Assembly (NCBI GenBank): GCA_036500145.1
Contig: DASYCO010000041.1
Location: 1 to 64,000, forward strand
From: CAMAVH01 sp036500145
GTDB taxonomy: Bacteria; Pseudomonadota; Alphaproteobacteria; SMXQ01
Direction of reading: 5' to 3'
DNA length: 64,000 nt
The stretch's first letter is position 1, and each line of letters begins with the position of its first letter. The notes under the pieces are model-generated. The model searched no databases. It worked only from the letters and a program-made list of their open reading frames with translations, and was not told the DNA's origin. Below are positions 54,921 to 63,971 of this stretch, piece after piece. Made by a program: the position numbers and the translations under genes.

Positions 54921-55170
54921 GCTCGCGCCTTGCCTCTCTTTGGGGGCATCCGCCCAACCCCGCGGACTTGGCCAACTTTCCGCTTTCATGGCGAACGACA
55001 GGCCACGAATATTGCAATGCACAAGAACGCATTGATGCCATTTGAGCGCATGTTTGCCAGTTGCGGCCTATTTTCCATCCGGCTACTGTAAAAACACCGC
55101 GGATGAATGCCGCAGGATAAAGCGGGAGCACCGCGGGCCAGAAAAGAAACTCTGACCGGAGGCTTTCCCT

Positions 55171-56793
55171 ATGTCTGTTGCGAGTCATGCGGCGATGTCC
55201 GCGCCAGTGGTGACGCGCGCTGAAGAGCGACGTGTCATCTTCGCGTCGTCCCTCGGCACCGTCTTCGAGTGGTACGACTTTTATCTCTATGCAACGTTGG
55301 CGCCGTTCTTTGCGGCGCTTTTTTTTCCGCCAGGCAATGACACGGCGGCGCTGCTGTCCGCCTTCGCGACCTATGCGGCGGGCTTCCTCGTCCGCCCCTT
55401 CGGCGCCTTGTTCTTCGGCCGGATCGGCGATCTGGTGGGGCGTAAATACACCTTCCTCATCACCATCGTCGTGATGGGCGCCTCCACGGCGGCGGTCGGC
55501 TTGATGCCGACCTATGCCTCGATCGGCATCTTCGCGCCGATCATCCTGGTCACGCTCCGCCTGCTGCAGGGCCTGGCGCTCGGCGGCGAATACGGCGGCG
55601 CCGCGACCTACGTCGCCGAACATGCCCCGGACAACCGTCGCGGCTATGCGACGAGCTGGATCCAGACCACGGCGACGCTCGGCTTCTTCCTGTCGCTGCT
55701 GGTGATCGGCATCAGCCGCGTCACCATGGATACGGCCACCTTCTCGAGCTGGGGCTGGCGCGTGCCGTTCCTGCTCTCGATCGTCCTGCTGGTCTTCTCG
55801 GTCTACATCCGGCTCAAGCTGAACGAATCGCCGGTGTTCCAGCGCATGAAGGCCGAAGGCAAGGGCTCCAAGCAGCCCCTGACCGACAGCTTCCTGCGCT
55901 ACCCGAACAACAAGTACGTGCTGCTGGCGCTACTCGGCGCCACGGCGGGGCAGGGCGTGGTCTGGTACACGGGGCAGTTCTACGCCCTGTTCTTCCTGAC
56001 CATCACCCTGAAGATGGACTATCTCACGGCCTACACGCTGGTCGGCGCATCGCTGCTTCTCGGTACGCCGTTCTTCGTGGTCTTCGGCTGGCTGTCCGAC
56101 AGGATCGGCCGGCTGAAGATCATCCTGGCCGGCTGCGCCATCGCTGCCTTGACCTACTTCCCGCTGTTCCAGGGGCTGACGCACTACGCCAATCCTCAGC
56201 TGGAGGCCTACCAGGCGCAGACGAAGATCACCGTGGCGGCCAGCGACTGCAGCTTCCACATCTTCGTGTTTCCCGGCACCACATTCACCGCCTGCGACCG
56301 GGTGAAGGACTTCCTGACTAAGTCGGGCCTGTCCTTCACATCCGTGCCCGCCGCCGGCGGACAGGACGTGGTGACGACGATCGGCGACACGACGATCAAC
56401 GGCTGGGACGCCACGACCTACGCAGCAGCCCTCAAGACGACGGGCTATCCGGCGACGTTCGACAAGACGAAGATGAACTTCCCGATGACGCTGCTCATCC
56501 TGTTCATCATGGTGATCTTCGTCACCATGGTGTACGGGCCGATTGCGGCCTTCCTCGTGGAGATGTTCCCGACAAAGATCCGCTACACATCCATGTCCTT
56601 GCCATACCACATCGGCAACGGCTGGTTCGGCGGCATGCTGCCCTTGCTGGCGACGGCCATCGTCGCGGCTTCCGGCAACATCTACCAAGGCCTCTGGTAC
56701 CCCATCGGGATCGCGGTGCTGACGCTTGTCATCGGCGTGCTCTTCCTGAAGGAGACCAAGAACCGGTCGCTCACACAGGACAGCCTGGAATAG
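55171..56793 (+). CDS. MFS transporter, metabolite:H+ symporter (MHS) family
   Basis: 540 residues, 12 predicted membrane segments. SLGTVFEWYDFYLYATLAPFF and RPFGALFFGRIGDLVGRKYTF are the MHS signatures; LALGGEYGGAATYVAEHAP and LSDRIGRLKIILAG confirm the major facilitator fold. An insertion of about 100 residues (about 350-450), between late membrane segments, contains two Cys (ASDCSFHIF, FTACDRV) and lies outside the membrane. GGAGG is well placed before the ATG at 55171. The 250 bases upstream hold no feature I can support. Likely takes up a carboxylate; substrate unknown. Confidence 0.92.
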   Translation: MSVASHAAMSAPVVTRAEERRVIFASSLGTVFEWYDFYLYATLAPFFAALFFPPGNDTAALLSAFATYAAGFLVRPFGALFFGRIGDLVGRKYTFLITIVVMGASTAAVGLMPTYASIGIFAPIILVTLRLLQGLALGGEYGGAATYVAEHAPDNRRGYATSWIQTTATLGFFLSLLVIGISRVTMDTATFSSWGWRVPFLLSIVLLVFSVYIRLKLNESPVFQRMKAEGKGSKQPLTDSFLRYPNNKYVLLALLGATAGQGVVWYTGQFYALFFLTITLKMDYLTAYTLVGASLLLGTPFFVVFGWLSDRIGRLKIILAGCAIAALTYFPLFQGLTHYANPQLEAYQAQTKITVAASDCSFHIFVFPGTTFTACDRVKDFLTKSGLSFTSVPAAGGQDVVTTIGDTTINGWDATTYAAALKTTGYPATFDKTKMNFPMTLLILFIMVIFVTMVYGPIAAFLVEMFPTKIRYTSMSLPYHIGNGWFGGMLPLLATAIVAASGNIYQGLWYPIGIAVLTLVIGVLFLKETKNRSLTQDSLE

Positions 56794-56816
56794 GCTCAAC
56801 CTGGTTTCAGACAGGG

Positions 56817-56853
56817 GGAAGGGCGCGGCGCGAGTCGCGCCCTTCCGCTTTCT
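56817..56853 (+). terminator. Terminator after the MHS transporter gene
   Basis: GGAAGGGCGCG (56817-56827) and CGCGCCCTTCC (56836-56846) form a perfect 11-base stem with an eight-base loop, followed by GCTTTCT, 24 bases after the stop codon. Confidence 0.75.
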
Positions 56854-56898
56854 GTGGCATGTTGGCGCGTCTGTCCGTAGCCGATTGCCGACGCGTCC

Positions 56899-58137
56899 AT
56901 GTCCGAATCCTCTCTCACCATCGGCCAGGAGATCCTGGTCCGCGCCGACCGCCTCGCGCGCTGGAGCGACACGCCCGGCGGCCTGACCTGCGCCTACCTG
57001 ACGCCGGCGCACCGGGCGACCGCCAAGCAGCTGCGCCAGTGGATGAGCGAGGCCGGCCTGCGCGTCTCTGTCGACGCTATCGGCAACGTCATTGGCCGGC
57101 TGAGCGGCGCAAAACCCGGCCGCAAGACGCTGATCGTCGGCTCCCATTACGACACGCTGCGCAATGCCGGGCGCTACGCAGGCCGACTGGGCATCCTGCT
57201 CGCCATCGCCGTCGCCGCACGGCTGAAGGCCGAAGCGCATGTCCTGCCGTTCGACCTCGAGGTCATCGCCTTCGCCGAGGAGGAGGGGCTGCGCTTCAGC
57301 ACGAGCTACCTCGCCAGCAGCGCCGTCGCCGGCCGCTTCGACGAATCCGCACTCACGCGCCAGGACGCCGCCGGCATCGTCCTGGCCGACGCCTTGCGCG
57401 ACGCCGGACTGCCGGCGAATGAAATTCCCGACGCGGCCCGCCGGCCCGAAGACCTGCTCGGCTATCTTGAGGTCTACATCGAGCAGGGGCCCGTGCTGCT
57501 CGACGCCAACCTGCCGCTCGGCGTCGTCACCGCCATCGCCGGCAGCGTGCAGCGCCGCTTGACCGTGACCGGCGAAGCGGGCGACGCCGGCACCATTCCC
57601 ATGGGCTTTCGCCGCGACGCCGCAACTGCCGCCGCCGAGATCGTGCTCGCCGTCGAAAAGCTCTGCTTGGTGCTGCCGGGCGTCGTCGGCACGGTCGGCC
57701 AGCTCGCGGTGCCCCACGGGGCCTTGCACGTCATCCCCGGCCGCTGCGACCTGAGCCTCGACGTCCGCTCCGGCGACGACCGGCTGCGCGACGAGGCCCT
57801 CGACGAGATCGACCGCGAGGTCGCCGCCATAGCCGCACGCCGCAAGGTCACGGTCGAGACGCAGGAACTCCACCGCTTTCGCGCCGTCGCCTGTGCGCCC
57901 GCCATGCTGCGCCGCATCGCCGACGCGGTGGTCAAGGCCGGCGTTCCCGTCCACAGCCTGCCGAGCGGCGCCGGCCACGACGCCGTCATGTTCGGCGGCC
58001 TCACGGAGGTCGGCATGCTGTTCCTGCGCTGCGGCAACGGCGGCATCAGCCATGACCCGCGCGAAACGGTCGCCGCCGCGGACGTCAGCCTCGCCGCCCA
58101 GGCGCTGCGCGACGTTTTTCTGAGCTACCCGGCGTAA
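56899..58137 (+). CDS. M20 amidohydrolase (allantoate amidohydrolase/carbamoylase type) with missing metal ligands
   Basis: 412 residues with the full M20 layout: IVGSHYDTLRN (His83), AFAEEEGLRFSTSYLAS (Glu128), dimerisation domain in the middle, SGAGHDAVMF and GGISHDPRET (His). Against characterised AllC-type enzymes, three invariant residues have changed: the bridging Asp in RYDG is Ala94, the His of HIEQGP is Tyr193, and the His of HAGTTPM is Asp229. Two of five metal ligands and a substrate-contact His are therefore gone. It may be inactive, use one metal, or have new chemistry. It follows the MHS transporter across a terminator. Confidence 0.87.
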   Translation: MSESSLTIGQEILVRADRLARWSDTPGGLTCAYLTPAHRATAKQLRQWMSEAGLRVSVDAIGNVIGRLSGAKPGRKTLIVGSHYDTLRNAGRYAGRLGILLAIAVAARLKAEAHVLPFDLEVIAFAEEEGLRFSTSYLASSAVAGRFDESALTRQDAAGIVLADALRDAGLPANEIPDAARRPEDLLGYLEVYIEQGPVLLDANLPLGVVTAIAGSVQRRLTVTGEAGDAGTIPMGFRRDAATAAAEIVLAVEKLCLVLPGVVGTVGQLAVPHGALHVIPGRCDLSLDVRSGDDRLRDEALDEIDREVAAIAARRKVTVETQELHRFRAVACAPAMLRRIADAVVKAGVPVHSLPSGAGHDAVMFGGLTEVGMLFLRCGNGGISHDPRETVAAADVSLAAQALRDVFLSYPA

Positions 58138-58251
58138 GCCCCCACGCGGTTTAGGCAACAATCCGTCTCGCCGCCGGGGGCTGGTTGGCCGGTCCGCCTT
58201 TCGACTATGATGCGGCCAACGCGACAAGCGAACATTTCAGGAGGCGTGACG

Positions 58252-59484
58252 ATGGCGACCCAGGGCGACAGCAAGAAATTCGACGTCGGCGGCGTGCTGC
58301 TCGATCGGCCCTTCAAGATTCGCCGTCTCGGCCATTTCGGCATCAACGTCGTCGACATGGCGAAGGGCCTGCGCTTCTACCGCGACCTGCTGGGCTTTCG
58401 CATCGTCGACGTGCGCGATCCCTTCCGCGGCAAGCCGGCGCCCGACGAGGTCAAGCCGTTCGGCGACACCAACGGCTATTTCTTCCGCTACCAGTCCGAC
58501 CACCACGCCTTCGTGCTCTACAACCACAACGTCCGCGGCGCCATGGACCGCATCGGCCGCTGGCGCAAGGACGTGACGGTCAACCAGATCACCTGGCAGG
58601 TGCAGAGCCTGCAGGAAGTCGTCGAGGGCCATCAGTGGCTGGTCGACGGCGGCAACAACATGGTGCGGCGCGGCCGCGACATGCCGGGCTCGAACTGGCA
58701 CACCTACCTGATGGACCCGGACTGGTTCCAGAACGAGCTCTACTACGGCATCGAGCAGATCGGCTGGGACGGCTATTCCAAGCCGGTCAGCATGCACAAC
58801 GGCGAATACCACGAATTCCCCGCGCTGCCGCACAGGTCGGAATATGCCGAGGTGAACGAGGCGCTCGCCAAGGGCATGGACGTGCGCCAGGGCTACCGCC
58901 ATACGGAGACCCTGCCGGAAACATACGACGTGCAGGGCATCCTGCTGGCTCGCCCCTTCAAGATCACGCGCGTCGGGCCGGTGCGCCTCTTCGTCACCGA
59001 CATGGAAGCCTCGCTGAAGTTCTACCGCGACACGCTCGGCTTCAAGGTGACGGAGGAGGTCGTCTACAAGGGCCACCGCTGCGTCTTCCTGCGCGTCAGC
59101 ACCGAGCATCATTCGATGGCGCTCTATCCCATCGAGCTGCGCGCGGAGCTGAACCTGACGCCGCACACCAAGATGATGTCCTTCGCCATCCAGGTCGCGA
59201 ACTACCGCCAGCTGCGCGAAGCGCGCGACTTCCTCAAGCAGAACGGCGTCGAGATCCGCGAGCTGCCGAACGAGCTCTATCCCGGCATCGACTACAGCTT
59301 CTTCGCCATCGACGGCGACGGCCAGGCGATCCAGTTCTACTACTACATGGAGCAGATCGGCTGGGACGGGAAGGCGCGCAGCGCCGACCAGCGCCGTGCC
59401 GTCAAGCCGGGCGTCTGGCCGGAGCAGCTCGAGGCTCTGCCCGACAGCTACACGGGCGAGACGCTGCTCGGCCCCTGGAACTAG
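58252..59484 (+). CDS. Two-domain VOC (extradiol-dioxygenase-like) protein
   Basis: 410 residues with two glyoxalase/VOC modules that resemble each other: VGGVLLDRPFKIRRLGHFGI near residue 14 and VQGILLARPFKITRVGPVRL near residue 226. The first keeps a His-His-Glu set (LGHFG, DHHAFVL, QNELYYG) able to hold iron or manganese; the second has Pro and Gln at two of these places, so only one active metal site is likely. ATG at 58252 is chosen for GGAGG eight bases upstream. Probably a ring-cleaving or related oxygenase; substrate unknown. Confidence 0.87.
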   Translation: MATQGDSKKFDVGGVLLDRPFKIRRLGHFGINVVDMAKGLRFYRDLLGFRIVDVRDPFRGKPAPDEVKPFGDTNGYFFRYQSDHHAFVLYNHNVRGAMDRIGRWRKDVTVNQITWQVQSLQEVVEGHQWLVDGGNNMVRRGRDMPGSNWHTYLMDPDWFQNELYYGIEQIGWDGYSKPVSMHNGEYHEFPALPHRSEYAEVNEALAKGMDVRQGYRHTETLPETYDVQGILLARPFKITRVGPVRLFVTDMEASLKFYRDTLGFKVTEEVVYKGHRCVFLRVSTEHHSMALYPIELRAELNLTPHTKMMSFAIQVANYRQLREARDFLKQNGVEIRELPNELYPGIDYSFFAIDGDGQAIQFYYYMEQIGWDGKARSADQRRAVKPGVWPEQLEALPDSYTGETLLGPWN

Positions 59485-59487
59485 CGG

Positions 59488-60735
59488 CTAGCGGATGAGG
59501 AAGGGCAGGTTGCCGGTGGCAGCCGCGCCCTTGCCGTCGTGCAGGACGACGAAGAGGCGATAGGCGCCGGGGACCAGACCCGCGACGTCGACGCTCCATT
59601 CGCCGCTGCCGGCGCGCGCGTTGCGGGTCGCCTGGGGAAAGCCCGCCGGCACGACTTCGGCGTCGCCGGCCTTGCCCAGGTCCGTGCTTTCCGCCATCAC
59701 ATGCCATTCGGCGGTGATCGGATCTTTGTCCGGGTCGAGGCCGGAAACCTTGGCCGTCACCGTCGCGCCAGGCTTGAACGTGTCGCCCGGCGTCTGGAAG
59801 GCGAAGGCGGCGATGCGCGGCGCATGGTTCTTGAGCGGCGCGCCCCATTGCTCGGCCATCACGTCGGCCGCCTCGATCATCTCGCCGCTCGGCAGGAATA
59901 GGCTGTGCCAAGTCGGCGTCACTTCCTGCTTCTGGCCCCAGTAGAACAGGATCTGCCCCTGGGTCGCCGGCGTCAGCTCGTGCAGGTAGCGGCGCAGCCG
60001 CGCGGCCTTGTCCGTGCTGGTCAGCTCGACGGCCGCGCCCCAAGGCTTCTTGCCGGCCTGCCACTGGCCTTCGGCGCCAAGCTCGGTGATGAGCAGGGGC
60101 TTGCGCCAGCCCTGCACGCGCACGCGCTTGGCGACGTCGAGCAGCGCGTCGCCGTAGGAGTTGACGCCAAGCGCGTCGATGTCGGGGGCGGACTTCATCA
60201 GCTTGGCGATCTTGCCGTTGCCCGCCTCGGCGATGACCGCCATGCGCGGATGGGCCGGGTCGAGCGACTTGACGAGCTTGGCCGCTTCGCCGATGGCCGG
60301 CCAGACGACGGAGTCGTCGTCCAGCTCCGCCTCGACCTCGTTGCCGATGCCCCACATGAGCAAGGCCGGGCTGTCCTTGTAGCGCAGCACCGTCTCGCGC
60401 AGGACCGCGAGCTGGCGCTCGACGCTGGCGCGGTCGTTGTAGTTGAAGCCGCGCCGCGGATGTTCGAGCCAGAAGCCGAAGATGACCTTGAGGCCGAGCT
60501 TGTCCGCCTCGGCCAGGACCGCCGGGCTTTCGTCGCCGTAGGTGCGGACGACCGTCGCGCCGAGCGCCTTCAGCTCAGCCAGGCCAACCTGGCCCGACGC
60601 GCCGCGCGCGTTGAAAGGCTTGCCGTCGACGATGATCTGCTCGCCCTGCACGACGACGTCGGCGAGGGCCGGCGCGGACAGCGCCGAAGCCAGAACGGCC
60701 AGCGCCAGGCCGCGCCGCAGAAGGGATGCGATCAT
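59488..60735 (-). CDS. Exported glycoside hydrolase, (beta/alpha)8 clan A-like (GH2-related)
   Basis: 415 residues. Signal peptide GLALAVLASALSAPALA. The catalytic barrel (about 30-310) has LMWGIGNEVEAEL with the acid/base Glu and KPLLITELGAEGQW with the nucleophile Glu, as in GH2/GH5-type retaining enzymes. A beta-sandwich domain (about 320-415: PRIAAFAFQTPGDTFKPG, GAYRLFVVLHD) follows. Starts at ATG 60735, two bases after the LysR stop, so the pair is an operon. The glycan target is unknown; a beta-glucan is one option given opgH and ndvA in the region. Confidence 0.78.
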   Translation of the reverse strand: MIASLLRRGLALAVLASALSAPALADVVVQGEQIIVDGKPFNARGASGQVGLAELKALGATVVRTYGDESPAVLAEADKLGLKVIFGFWLEHPRRGFNYNDRASVERQLAVLRETVLRYKDSPALLMWGIGNEVEAELDDDSVVWPAIGEAAKLVKSLDPAHPRMAVIAEAGNGKIAKLMKSAPDIDALGVNSYGDALLDVAKRVRVQGWRKPLLITELGAEGQWQAGKKPWGAAVELTSTDKAARLRRYLHELTPATQGQILFYWGQKQEVTPTWHSLFLPSGEMIEAADVMAEQWGAPLKNHAPRIAAFAFQTPGDTFKPGATVTAKVSGLDPDKDPITAEWHVMAESTDLGKAGDAEVVPAGFPQATRNARAGSGEWSVDVAGLVPGAYRLFVVLHDGKGAAATGNLPFLIR

Positions 60736-60737
60736 GC

Positions 60738-61652
60738 TCACGCCGGGGTAAGCGGCGCGACTTCGCTCAGGACCTGGGTCAGCCGCTCGACGCACTGCTC
60801 GACGCGCAGGGGCATGGTCTCGTTACGGCGGACCAGCAGCAGGGCCACGCGATGGCGCGGCCGCAGGGGCAGGGCGAGCAGCTCGCCCGACGCGATCTCG
60901 CGTTCGGCGGCGATGCGCGGCACCACGGCCAGGCCGGTGCCCGCCATCACCATGAGCTTGAGCGATTCGAGGTTGTCGCAGTCGGCGGCGATCTTGGGCG
61001 ACAGGCCCTGGGCGGCGAACATCGCCAGCACCTGCCGGCCGTAGCCGATGCGCGTCTCGTTGGCGATCAGCGGATATTCGTTGATCGCCGCGAGGTCGAT
61101 CGGGCGCGCGATCCCGGCGACGGGATGCTGCGGCGCCGCCAGCAGCACGAGGTCGCTGTCCGACAGGCGCGTGACGCGCAGCTCGTGCGGCAGGCTGTTG
61201 GGGTCGCCTTCGAGGAGCAGGCCGACGTCGAGGCGGGTCGATTCGACGAAGCGGTGGATGCGCCGGGTCGTCGTCGTCACCAGGTCGAGGCGGATGCCCG
61301 AGCTGAAGCTCTGCAGCACCTGGGAGATCTGCGGCACCATGACATGTGCGATACCCGAACAAATGCCGACGCGCAGGGTCGAGCCGAGGCTGCCGCGCAG
61401 TTCGCGCGCCAAGTCCTTCAGCGCGGACATGCCGATGACCACGTCGTCCGCGTTCTGCAGGAAGGTGCGGCCGTTGATGCTGGCTTCGACGCCGCGGCTC
61501 GAGCGGTCGAACAGGCTGAAGCCCAGCTCGTCCTCCAGCAGGCGGACCTGCTCGCTCAGCGAAGGTTGCGAGACCCCGAGCTTTTCCGCCGCGCGGCTGA
61601 AGCTGCGCTCGCGCCAGACGGCAATGGCGTATCGGAGTTGCCGATCATTCAT
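60738..61652 (-). CDS. LysR-family transcriptional regulator
   Basis: 304 residues. N-terminal winged helix (MNDRQLRYAIAVWRERSFSR, AAEKLGVSQPSLSEQVRLLE, EDELGFSLFDRSSRGV) and a C-terminal ligand-binding domain (GSTLRVGICSGIAHVMVP, LVLLAAPQHPVAGI, LESLKLMVMAGTGLAVVPR). It resembles CysB/CbbR-type activators only broadly. Divergent from a periplasmic binding protein gene across 290 bases that contain two AGGTGA-type palindromes. Confidence 0.92.
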   Translation of the reverse strand: MNDRQLRYAIAVWRERSFSRAAEKLGVSQPSLSEQVRLLEDELGFSLFDRSSRGVEASINGRTFLQNADDVVIGMSALKDLARELRGSLGSTLRVGICSGIAHVMVPQISQVLQSFSSGIRLDLVTTTTRRIHRFVESTRLDVGLLLEGDPNSLPHELRVTRLSDSDLVLLAAPQHPVAGIARPIDLAAINEYPLIANETRIGYGRQVLAMFAAQGLSPKIAADCDNLESLKLMVMAGTGLAVVPRIAAEREIASGELLALPLRPRHRVALLLVRRNETMPLRVEQCVERLTQVLSEVAPLTPA

Positions 61653-61664
61653 TCCCAGGAACCT

Positions 61665-61687
61665 TCACCTAAATTTCGCAAAGGTGA
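61665..61687. promoter_or_regulatory. LysR operator candidate, site 1
   Basis: TCACCT (61665-61670) and AGGTGA (61682-61687) form a perfect inverted repeat with 11 bases between, fitting the T-N11-A rule. It lies 13-35 bases upstream of the lysR start. Confidence 0.6.
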
Positions 61688-61705
61688 GCATAAACGATGT
61701 TTTCT

Positions 61706-61720
61706 ATAGGTGTCACCTAT
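61706..61720. promoter_or_regulatory. LysR operator candidate, site 2
   Basis: ATAGGTG-T-CACCTAT is a perfect 15-base palindrome reusing the AGGTG half-site of site 1. The two centres are 37 bases apart, close to 3.5 helical turns. Confidence 0.6.
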
Positions 61721-61942
61721 GGAGCAACCCGCCAAAAACAAGGGCCTTTACGCCGGCGGGGCCGACCGGACTGCGCGGCCCAAAAGACTGAAAACCGTCC
61801 GCCGGGCCCCGCCCGCCAGAGCGGCACGGTCCCAGAACGGCCATTTCGTTCGCCGTGGGCCATGACAGGGGCGAAGAGGTGTCTTATTCTCGCCGCTGCT
61901 CTGCCGGCCTGAATGCCGAAGCGGTTGATATTGGGGGGAATT

Positions 61943-63028
61943 ATGAGGCCGCTGGCTACTGGCGTGCTCGCTTGCATCGCGTCGCTCGTCCTCGTCGCGA
62001 CAAGTCGCGCCGAGACCATCGAGACGATCGCCAACCTGACCGGGGCAGGCCGACAGCAGGTTCTCGAGGACGGCGCCAAGCGCGAAGGCAGCGTGGTGTG
62101 GAGCGGCGGCGTCGGCGAAGAGATGCGCGCCGCGCTGGCCAAGGCCTTCCTCGCCAAATACCCCTTCCTGAAAGTCGAAAGCCAGCGGCTCGTCGCCAAT
62201 ACGGCGGCGCAGCGCGTCGTGTCCGAGTTCAGCGCGAAGACGTCGCGCACCGACCTGGTCGCCGGCAACTACCTCGTCGAGCTGAAGAAGGCCGGCCTGG
62301 TCCAGCCCTTCCGTTCGCCGCAGATCGACGCCCAGCCGCAGGACTTCCAGGAGCCGAACCGGCTCTACGGCGCCTACCGCTTCGCCTATCACGGCCTGGC
62401 TTACAACACGAAGTTGGTGAGCGACGCCGAAGCGCCGCACAGCTACGAAGACCTGCTCGACCCGAAGTGGCGCGGCAAGATCGTGTGGAACCACAGCACC
62501 GACGCCGGCGCGCCGATGCTCATCACCTATTTCCGCCGCCTCTGGGGCGAGGACCGCGCCGGCCGCTATCTCCAGCGCCTTGCCCTTCAGGCCGTCGCGA
62601 CAGCGCCGGGCAGCGCCCGCGAGACGCTCGACAGTGTCGCCGCCGGCAAGAAGTCCATCATGATCGGCGCCTCGCTGCACCAGGTCGCCGCCATGCGCGC
62701 CCAGGGCGCGCCCATCGACGCCTCCATGCAGGACCCGGTGCTGGCGCGCGACAATTACTTGCTGCTGCTGAAGAACGCGCCGCATCCGCACGCGGCGATG
62801 CTGTTCATCGACTTCCTGCTCGACCACCAGGCGCAGGAGATTCTGCGCGGCGACCAGTTCTACCCGGCCAACCCGGACGTCGACCCGCCGGAAGTGATGA
62901 TGCCCTACGACCCGCTGCGTCACGGCCTGAAGCAGCTCACCGTCACCGACGAGATGATCGCCGCCGAGCGCGGCAAGTCGCTGTCGCTGTTCCGCGAATA
63001 TTTCCGCGACGCCACGCCCACACGCTGA
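61943..63028 (+). CDS. Extracellular solute-binding protein (iron/putrescine ABC-type), orphan
   Basis: 361 residues. Signal peptide ATGVLACIASLVLVATSRA, then the type II periplasmic binding fold: GSVVWSGGVGEEMRAALAKAF, SRTDLVAGNYLVELKKAGLV, YGAYRFAYHGLAYNTKLV, SYEDLLDPKWRGKIVWNHST, AAMLFIDFLLDHQAQEIL. This is the group that includes Fe3+ and organic-compound receptors. ATG at 61943 is chosen for GGGGGGAA directly upstream. No permease or ATPase genes follow. Probably controlled by the divergent LysR. Confidence 0.88.
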   Translation: MRPLATGVLACIASLVLVATSRAETIETIANLTGAGRQQVLEDGAKREGSVVWSGGVGEEMRAALAKAFLAKYPFLKVESQRLVANTAAQRVVSEFSAKTSRTDLVAGNYLVELKKAGLVQPFRSPQIDAQPQDFQEPNRLYGAYRFAYHGLAYNTKLVSDAEAPHSYEDLLDPKWRGKIVWNHSTDAGAPMLITYFRRLWGEDRAGRYLQRLALQAVATAPGSARETLDSVAAGKKSIMIGASLHQVAAMRAQGAPIDASMQDPVLARDNYLLLLKNAPHPHAAMLFIDFLLDHQAQEILRGDQFYPANPDVDPPEVMMPYDPLRHGLKQLTVTDEMIAAERGKSLSLFREYFRDATPTR

Positions 63029-63075
63029 CCGCCTGAGCCGCTGGCCGCCTGGGCCTGACGACGCGCGCCGAGGGC

Positions 63076-63774
63076 TCAGCCTTCGATGGGCAGAACCTTC
63101 GTCATGTAGCTGTGGCCAATCTTGCGCTTCAGCACCGGGTCTTCCAGCTCGAAGGTGAAGCCTTCGGCCGGCCGGATGCCGCCTTTGGCGGGCAGGGTGC
63201 CGCAATACATCGCGGTGCCGGCCGGCAGCGTCTTGCCGCTGGCGACCGGGCAATTGGCGATCAGGTCGAGCGGCGGCAGCATGGCCGTCACCGGACCTTC
63301 CTGGTAGAGCACCGGCTTGCCGTCCTCGATGGCGAAGGAGCGCAGGATCAGCTGCTCCCAATGGTCGACGACCTCGTCGAAGCGCCACAGCGTCGAAGCC
63401 AGCGGGTGAGGGCAGGCCTGCTTCGACCAGGTGACGCCAATGGTCTCGAGCTTGCGGTCCGTATGGTCCGACCCGACGCCGATCCAAAGGCCGTCTTCCA
63501 TGCCGAACAGCATGAATTCGACTTCGCCGCTGCTGTCGCCGCCGGCCACTTCGATCCTGTCGGCGGTCGTCAGCATCTGCGCCGCCGCGCGATAGTAGAT
63601 CGGCGTCGACTTCGGCCGCGCCACGCCGAGCTTCTCCAGCTCCTCGATGTGGGCTTCCATGGCCGCCTTGTTCCGCCCCGTCCAGCCGGCGATCACCAGC
63701 TGGTCGATCTGCACGGCGCGGGTTTCGCTGCCGGATTTGCGTTCGAAGGCGAGGGACAGGCGGACGCTGCTCAT
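63076..63774 (-). CDS. DUF2848 family protein
   Basis: 232 residues of a family distantly related to fumarylacetoacetate-hydrolase-like folds. Blocks seen: LVIAGWTGRNKAAMEAHIEEL, PIYYRAAAQMLT, FGMEDGLWIGVGSDHTDR, SKQACPHPLASTLWRFDEV, AMYCGTLPAKGGIRPA and the C-terminal KRKIGHSYMTKVLP. ATG at 63774 preferred, as GGAG lies six bases upstream; an ATG at 63780 sits directly on that site. Function unknown. Confidence 0.85.
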   Translation of the reverse strand: MSSVRLSLAFERKSGSETRAVQIDQLVIAGWTGRNKAAMEAHIEELEKLGVARPKSTPIYYRAAAQMLTTADRIEVAGGDSSGEVEFMLFGMEDGLWIGVGSDHTDRKLETIGVTWSKQACPHPLASTLWRFDEVVDHWEQLILRSFAIEDGKPVLYQEGPVTAMLPPLDLIANCPVASGKTLPAGTAMYCGTLPAKGGIRPAEGFTFELEDPVLKRKIGHSYMTKVLPIEG

Positions 63775-63971
63775 GGACATCTCCAGGTCGTCGGGCGGGA
63801 AAGCGCCAGTTTGCCCGCGCGGACGGGATTGGCAAGCGATGTCGCATTCCGCTTGCCGGAAATACAGTCGTGATCGGGCGCCACGTTGCGCGGCGGCGCG
63901 GGAGGCGGCATGATCCGCCTCAGCAGATTGCCGGGCCGGCCATGGCCCATCGCCGAACGAAGGAAGTCCCC

